This document shows positions 5,967 through 8,058 of a DNA stretch of 8,058 bases, in pieces. Each line of letters begins with the position of its first letter. The stretch's first letter is position 1. The stretch is from contig JAGQWV010000630.1 of assembly GCA_020437045.1 (NCBI GenBank), positions 1 through 8,058 of the forward strand. The letters are read 5' to 3'. The translations under genes were made by a program, and so were the position numbers. Below the pieces are notes generated by a model. That model was not told the origin of the DNA, made no database searches, and saw only the letters and a program-made list of their open reading frames with translations. The stretch comes from Saprospiraceae bacterium. Lineage in GTDB: Bacteria; Bacteroidota; Bacteroidia; Chitinophagales; Saprospiraceae.

Positions 5967-6524
5967 GATACTATGACAAAGAACTACCATATTCTGGCCA
6001 TAGGTGGCAGCACCAGTCAACATTCGATCAATCGAGCCTTTGCACATTTCGCTGCCCGGCAAATAGGTGGCAACGTAACTTTACTGGACCTTAATGAATT
6101 CGAAATGCCCATCTTTAGTGTAGACCGGGAAAAGCAGGGGTATCCCGAGTTGGCATACAAGTTCAGAACGTTGATCGAGCAATCTGATGGCATCGTCATT
6201 TCCCTGGCTGAGCACAACGGAAGCTATACCGCTGCCTTCAAAAACATCATGGATTGGGCATCCAGGATAAATCGTAATCTATGGCAGGATAAGCCCATGC
6301 TTCTATTGTCTGCTTCGCCAGGTGCCAGAGGTGCTCAAAATGTAATGACCGCTGCGTTGGATCGATTTCCCCGTTTAGGTGGGAACATTATCGCCCATTT
6401 TTCTTTACCAAAATTTCACGAACATTTTGATGGCATTTCGATTACGGATACTCATCTGGCCGAAAGATTTTATGAAGTGCTGGAAAAATTTATAAAATCC
6501 TTAAAGAATTCCCGCGCATCGTAA
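5952..6524 (+). CDS. NADPH-dependent FMN reductase-like flavoprotein
   Basis: The product (190 residues from this ATG) belongs to the NADPH-dependent FMN reductase group with a flavodoxin fold. The N-terminal strand ILAIGGSTSQHSINRAF (residues 14-30) is the FMN phosphate loop. EHNGSYTAAFKNIMDWAS (87-104) corresponds to the family's EyN.s..g.lKn.iDw block, which contacts the isoalloxazine ring. SASPGARGAQNV (120-131) is the third conserved loop. Such enzymes reduce flavins, quinones or azo compounds with NAD(P)H in the cytoplasm; the real substrate here is unknown. A second ATG at 5973 gives MTKNYHILAIGGS, which fits the family N terminus better, because the first seven residues lie within an 18-base tandem repeat. 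No Shine-Dalgarno sequence decides between them. It is transcribed divergently from the Fur/Zur gene across 98 bases, so shared control is possible. Confidence 0.87.
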   Translation: MFPETDTMTKNYHILAIGGSTSQHSINRAFAHFAARQIGGNVTLLDLNEFEMPIFSVDREKQGYPELAYKFRTLIEQSDGIVISLAEHNGSYTAAFKNIMDWASRINRNLWQDKPMLLLSASPGARGAQNVMTAALDRFPRLGGNIIAHFSLPKFHEHFDGISITDTHLAERFYEVLEKFIKSLKNSRAS

Positions 6525-6535
6525 TCGTCTACTGA

Positions 6536-6727
6536 ATAGAAAAACACCCGGGTTTTGGAGATTTGAACAATAAAAGAGTTTGCGAAATCATTAATTAATG
6601 GGCCCTTGAAGATGAATCCCTGGATATGTTACTAAAATCTTTAAAATGCTTTTATCCAAATGATGTGTCGAACATTCTTAGCTTAGCTAACATGTATGGC
6701 CAGAAGGTAATGGAGAAATTTACGTAA
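6536..6727 (+). pseudogene. Possible remnant of a small coding region with one internal stop
   Basis: One frame is open from 6536 to the TAA at 6725-6727 apart from a single TAA at 6596-6598. The part after the break reads WALEDESLDMLLKSLKCFY and continues PNDVSNILSLANMYGQKVMEKF, a helix-like, protein-like composition. An ATG at 6626 would give a 33-residue peptide. No family was recognised and the N-terminal part has no start codon. It could be the C-terminal end of a gene broken by the insertion or loss of upstream DNA, a very small gene from 6626, or chance. It occupies most of the gap between the flavoprotein and the lipoprotein genes. Confidence 0.25.
6541..6556 (+). terminator. Weak terminator-like hairpin after the flavoprotein gene
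   Basis: AAAAC pairs with GTTTT around ACCCGG, 16 bases after the stop codon. The stem is short and AT-rich, and only four T residues end it. It is placed where a terminator would be expected but is weak on sequence alone. Confidence 0.25.
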
Positions 6728-6773
6728 GATTTTATTGACTTTTCAATTATAAACATCCGGCCGGTAAAATTGT

Positions 6774-7322
6774 ATGAAGCACAAATTAGGACTATTCATC
6801 TTCCTCATTTCACTATGCCAAAGTTGCGATTTATTGGATGCGGTGGAGTTTGAAGAGCCGAACCGTTATGAAGGTTGTTGCGGGATCCAGGCCGTAGAGG
6901 ATACCATTGGAAAAGCATTAATTTCCATACCTAATGCCATCACACCCAATGCCGACGGCAAAAACGACGCCTTCTCCATTTATAGCACTGATGTCCTCAA
7001 AATCACCTCACTTCAAGTAACAGAACAGAATGATCTTCTCGGAATTGACCGGAGTAACATTCCTGTAAAACGCGGCTGGACTCAAATATGGGTACCCAAG
7101 AATGCCAGCGGACTAATCGTACAAGGACTCTATAATTACACAATGACCATCCAGGAATTAAATGGTCAGCAAAAAACATTATCTGGCCAATTTTGCGCTT
7201 TTCTATGTGGAGAAGACAAAGTGGAAACCATTCCCATGGAAGATTGCCTCTTTAGAACTCAGGTAGATCTAAATGGACATTTTAACGCTGAGATACCCAG
7301 TCAGGACACTTGCAGCCTATAG
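6774..7322 (+). CDS. Small lipoprotein with a CHU_C-type (gliding-motility-associated) motif
   Basis: The 182-residue product has a lipoprotein signal: a hydrophobic core at residues 5-14 and LCQSC, with Cys18 the likely lipidated residue. ALISIPNAITPNADGKNDAF (48-67) is the hallmark of the CHU_C family, whose usual form is iPNaFTPNgDGvND. The later GLYNYTMTIQELNGQQKTLSG (118-138) matches the strand pair near the end of that domain. CHU_C normally lies at the C terminus of large secreted Bacteroidota proteins; here it forms nearly the whole of a small lipoprotein and is followed by a Cys-bearing tail (Cys141, Cys145, Cys158, Cys180). The mature N terminus also has a Cys-Cys pair at 35-36, so disulfides are likely. 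No acidic surface-export signal follows Cys18. The role is probably structural or adhesive at the envelope, but nothing shows a partner. Confidence 0.75.
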   Translation: MKHKLGLFIFLISLCQSCDLLDAVEFEEPNRYEGCCGIQAVEDTIGKALISIPNAITPNADGKNDAFSIYSTDVLKITSLQVTEQNDLLGIDRSNIPVKRGWTQIWVPKNASGLIVQGLYNYTMTIQELNGQQKTLSGQFCAFLCGEDKVETIPMEDCLFRTQVDLNGHFNAEIPSQDTCSL

Positions 7323-7334
7323 CCATAAAAATTG

Positions 7335-7364
7335 AATACCTGAAGATCTAATCTTCATTGTATT
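7335..7364 (+). terminator. Terminator-like hairpin after the lipoprotein gene
   Basis: TGAAGAT (7341-7347) pairs perfectly with ATCTTCA (7351-7357) around a CTA loop. AATAC (7335-7339) and GTATT (7360-7364) extend the stem beyond a small internal loop. A T-rich stretch follows. It lies 12 bases after the lipoprotein stop and would separate that gene from the next one. Confidence 0.5.
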
Positions 7365-7415
7365 TCTTCACTCACAACAGATTAATATGAACCTCTTTTC
7401 CCCACTTTTGTATTA

Positions 7416-8027
7416 TTGACGGAAAAATATTCATCTACATCTATTTGCGAATTCGTACGATCTCCAAAAGTTATTAAAGAAGTGCATCCAATAATTATTT
7501 CCGGTAGTTCACGTAATGATGGCAACACCACTAGAGTCGTGGAAATTCTATCAAATCATTCCGGTTGGAAATATATCGAATTGAATGATTATCAATTCAG
7601 CTACTATGATTATCAGCATCGTAACCGGGATGATCAGTTTTTACCTTTGATGCGAAATCTGATCGCTGATTACGACACCTTTATATTTGCCACCCCTGTC
7701 TATTGGTATAGCATGAGTGGCATCATGAAAGTTTTTTTTGATCGCATTTCGGATCTGTTAACCATTGAAAAACCGTTAGGAAGAAAGTTAAGGACTAAAA
7801 AAATGGCTGGGATAAGTGCAAGCGGAGGTAATGATTTGGAAGACCTGTTCTGGTTGCCATTTCGTGAATCGGCAAAATATCTGGGTATGGATTATCTGGG
7901 TGATCTGCATGTAAAAATGAACAGTGACCACGATGATCTCGCCTTGGGGATGGAGGAAGAAATTATTCGATTTATTGAGAAGCTCAAAATTCGATATGCT
8001 CAGAACCATTTCAGGCAGCATTTGTAG
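7416..8027 (+). CDS. Flavodoxin-fold NAD(P)H-dependent oxidoreductase
   Basis: The product (203 residues from the first candidate start) is a flavodoxin-like reductase of the same superfamily as the gene at 5952, but a different branch. PIIISGSSRNDGNTTRVVEIL (about 25-45) contains the FMN phosphate loop GSSRNDGNT. FATPVYWYSMSGIMKVFFDR (91-110) is the classic block seen in flavodoxin-like and iron-sulfur-flavoprotein-like reductases. ISASGGND (133-140) is the third loop. There is no CxxCxxC cluster motif, so an iron-sulfur centre is unlikely. The start is uncertain: the frame has no in-frame ATG. TTG at 7416 adds about 22 residues unlike the family, while GTG at 7482 gives MHPIIISGSS, the usual family beginning. 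Substrate and electron partner cannot be read from the sequence. A near-consensus -7 element, CACTTTTG, lies at 7403-7410. Confidence 0.84.
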   Translation: MTEKYSSTSICEFVRSPKVIKEVHPIIISGSSRNDGNTTRVVEILSNHSGWKYIELNDYQFSYYDYQHRNRDDQFLPLMRNLIADYDTFIFATPVYWYSMSGIMKVFFDRISDLLTIEKPLGRKLRTKKMAGISASGGNDLEDLFWLPFRESAKYLGMDYLGDLHVKMNSDHDDLALGMEEEIIRFIEKLKIRYAQNHFRQHL

Positions 8028-8035
8028 CAGGAATA

Positions 8036-8058
8036 CACTAGTGCAGCATTTCCGCAGT
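8036..8058 (+). repeat. Third copy of the inverted-repeat end sequence, running out of the window
   Basis: CACTAGTGCAGCATTTCC (8036-8053) matches the right end of the element at 5245-5440, read outward from the regulator gene, at all but one base. The following GCAGT resembles the GCTGT found after the left end. It begins 8 bases after the stop of the last gene. The rest of the element, if present, lies beyond the window. Confidence 0.5.

Noticed and set aside
5463..6217. Minus-strand open frames at 5463-5654, 5850-6062 and 6017-6217
   Set aside because: They overlap, in other frames, the Fur/Zur and flavoprotein genes, which have clear family motifs.
6765..6772. TAAAATTG as a -7 element for the lipoprotein gene
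   Set aside because: It ends one base before the ATG, which would require a leaderless transcript, and no -33 element is present.
7788..8021. Minus-strand open frame of 77 codons
   Set aside because: It is antisense to the flavodoxin-fold reductase and has no independent support.
1..8058. CRISPR array, tRNA, rRNA or intact insertion sequence
   Set aside because: No regularly spaced repeats, no cloverleaf-like or ribosomal sequence, and no transposase motif was seen on either strand.

Overview
The window looks like the chromosome of a Bacteroidota member, most likely close to the Saprospiria, though the lineage is inferred from protein types only. Supporting signs are a DUF4249-type protein end, a TonB-dependent receptor with an N-terminal carboxypeptidase-regulatory-like domain, a lipoprotein carrying a CHU_C (gliding-motility-associated) motif, AT-rich intergenic DNA without clear Shine-Dalgarno sequences, and promoter elements of the Bacteroidota TAnnTTTG type.

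Layout. Positions 1-944 hold the end of a DUF4249-like protein, overlapping by 4 bases a small secreted, probably outer-membrane, protein. Positions 1092-2332 hold two tandem paralogous secreted beta-rich proteins of unknown function. They converge on a large TonB-dependent receptor on the minus strand (2357-4762). A 674-base gene-free stretch follows (4763-5436), then a Fur/Zur-type regulator on the minus strand (5437-5853). Divergent from it are an NADPH-dependent FMN reductase-like flavoprotein (5952-6524), a short possible gene remnant (6536-6727), a small CHU_C-type lipoprotein (6774-7322) and a second flavodoxin-fold reductase (7416-8027).

The most coherent functional unit is the receptor plus the regulator. 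The receptor has ZnuD-like plug and loop motifs, the regulator has the metal-site architecture of the Fur/Zur family, and the receptor promoter carries a perfect inverted repeat, TGCAAC-ATT-GTTGCA, directly on a TATTTTTG -7 element. The simplest reading is zinc-responsive repression of an outer-membrane zinc importer. This is inferred from sequence and has not been tested.

The least explained DNA is the gene-free stretch. It contains a roughly 196-base element bounded by about 30-base imperfect inverted repeats, with an internal perfect hairpin. One end of the element overlaps the stop codon of the regulator gene. A third copy of the same end sequence lies 8 bases after the stop codon of the last gene and runs out of the window. 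This looks like an unclassified MITE-like or REP-like repeat family that sits at gene 3' ends. No CRISPR array, tRNA, rRNA or intact transposase was seen.
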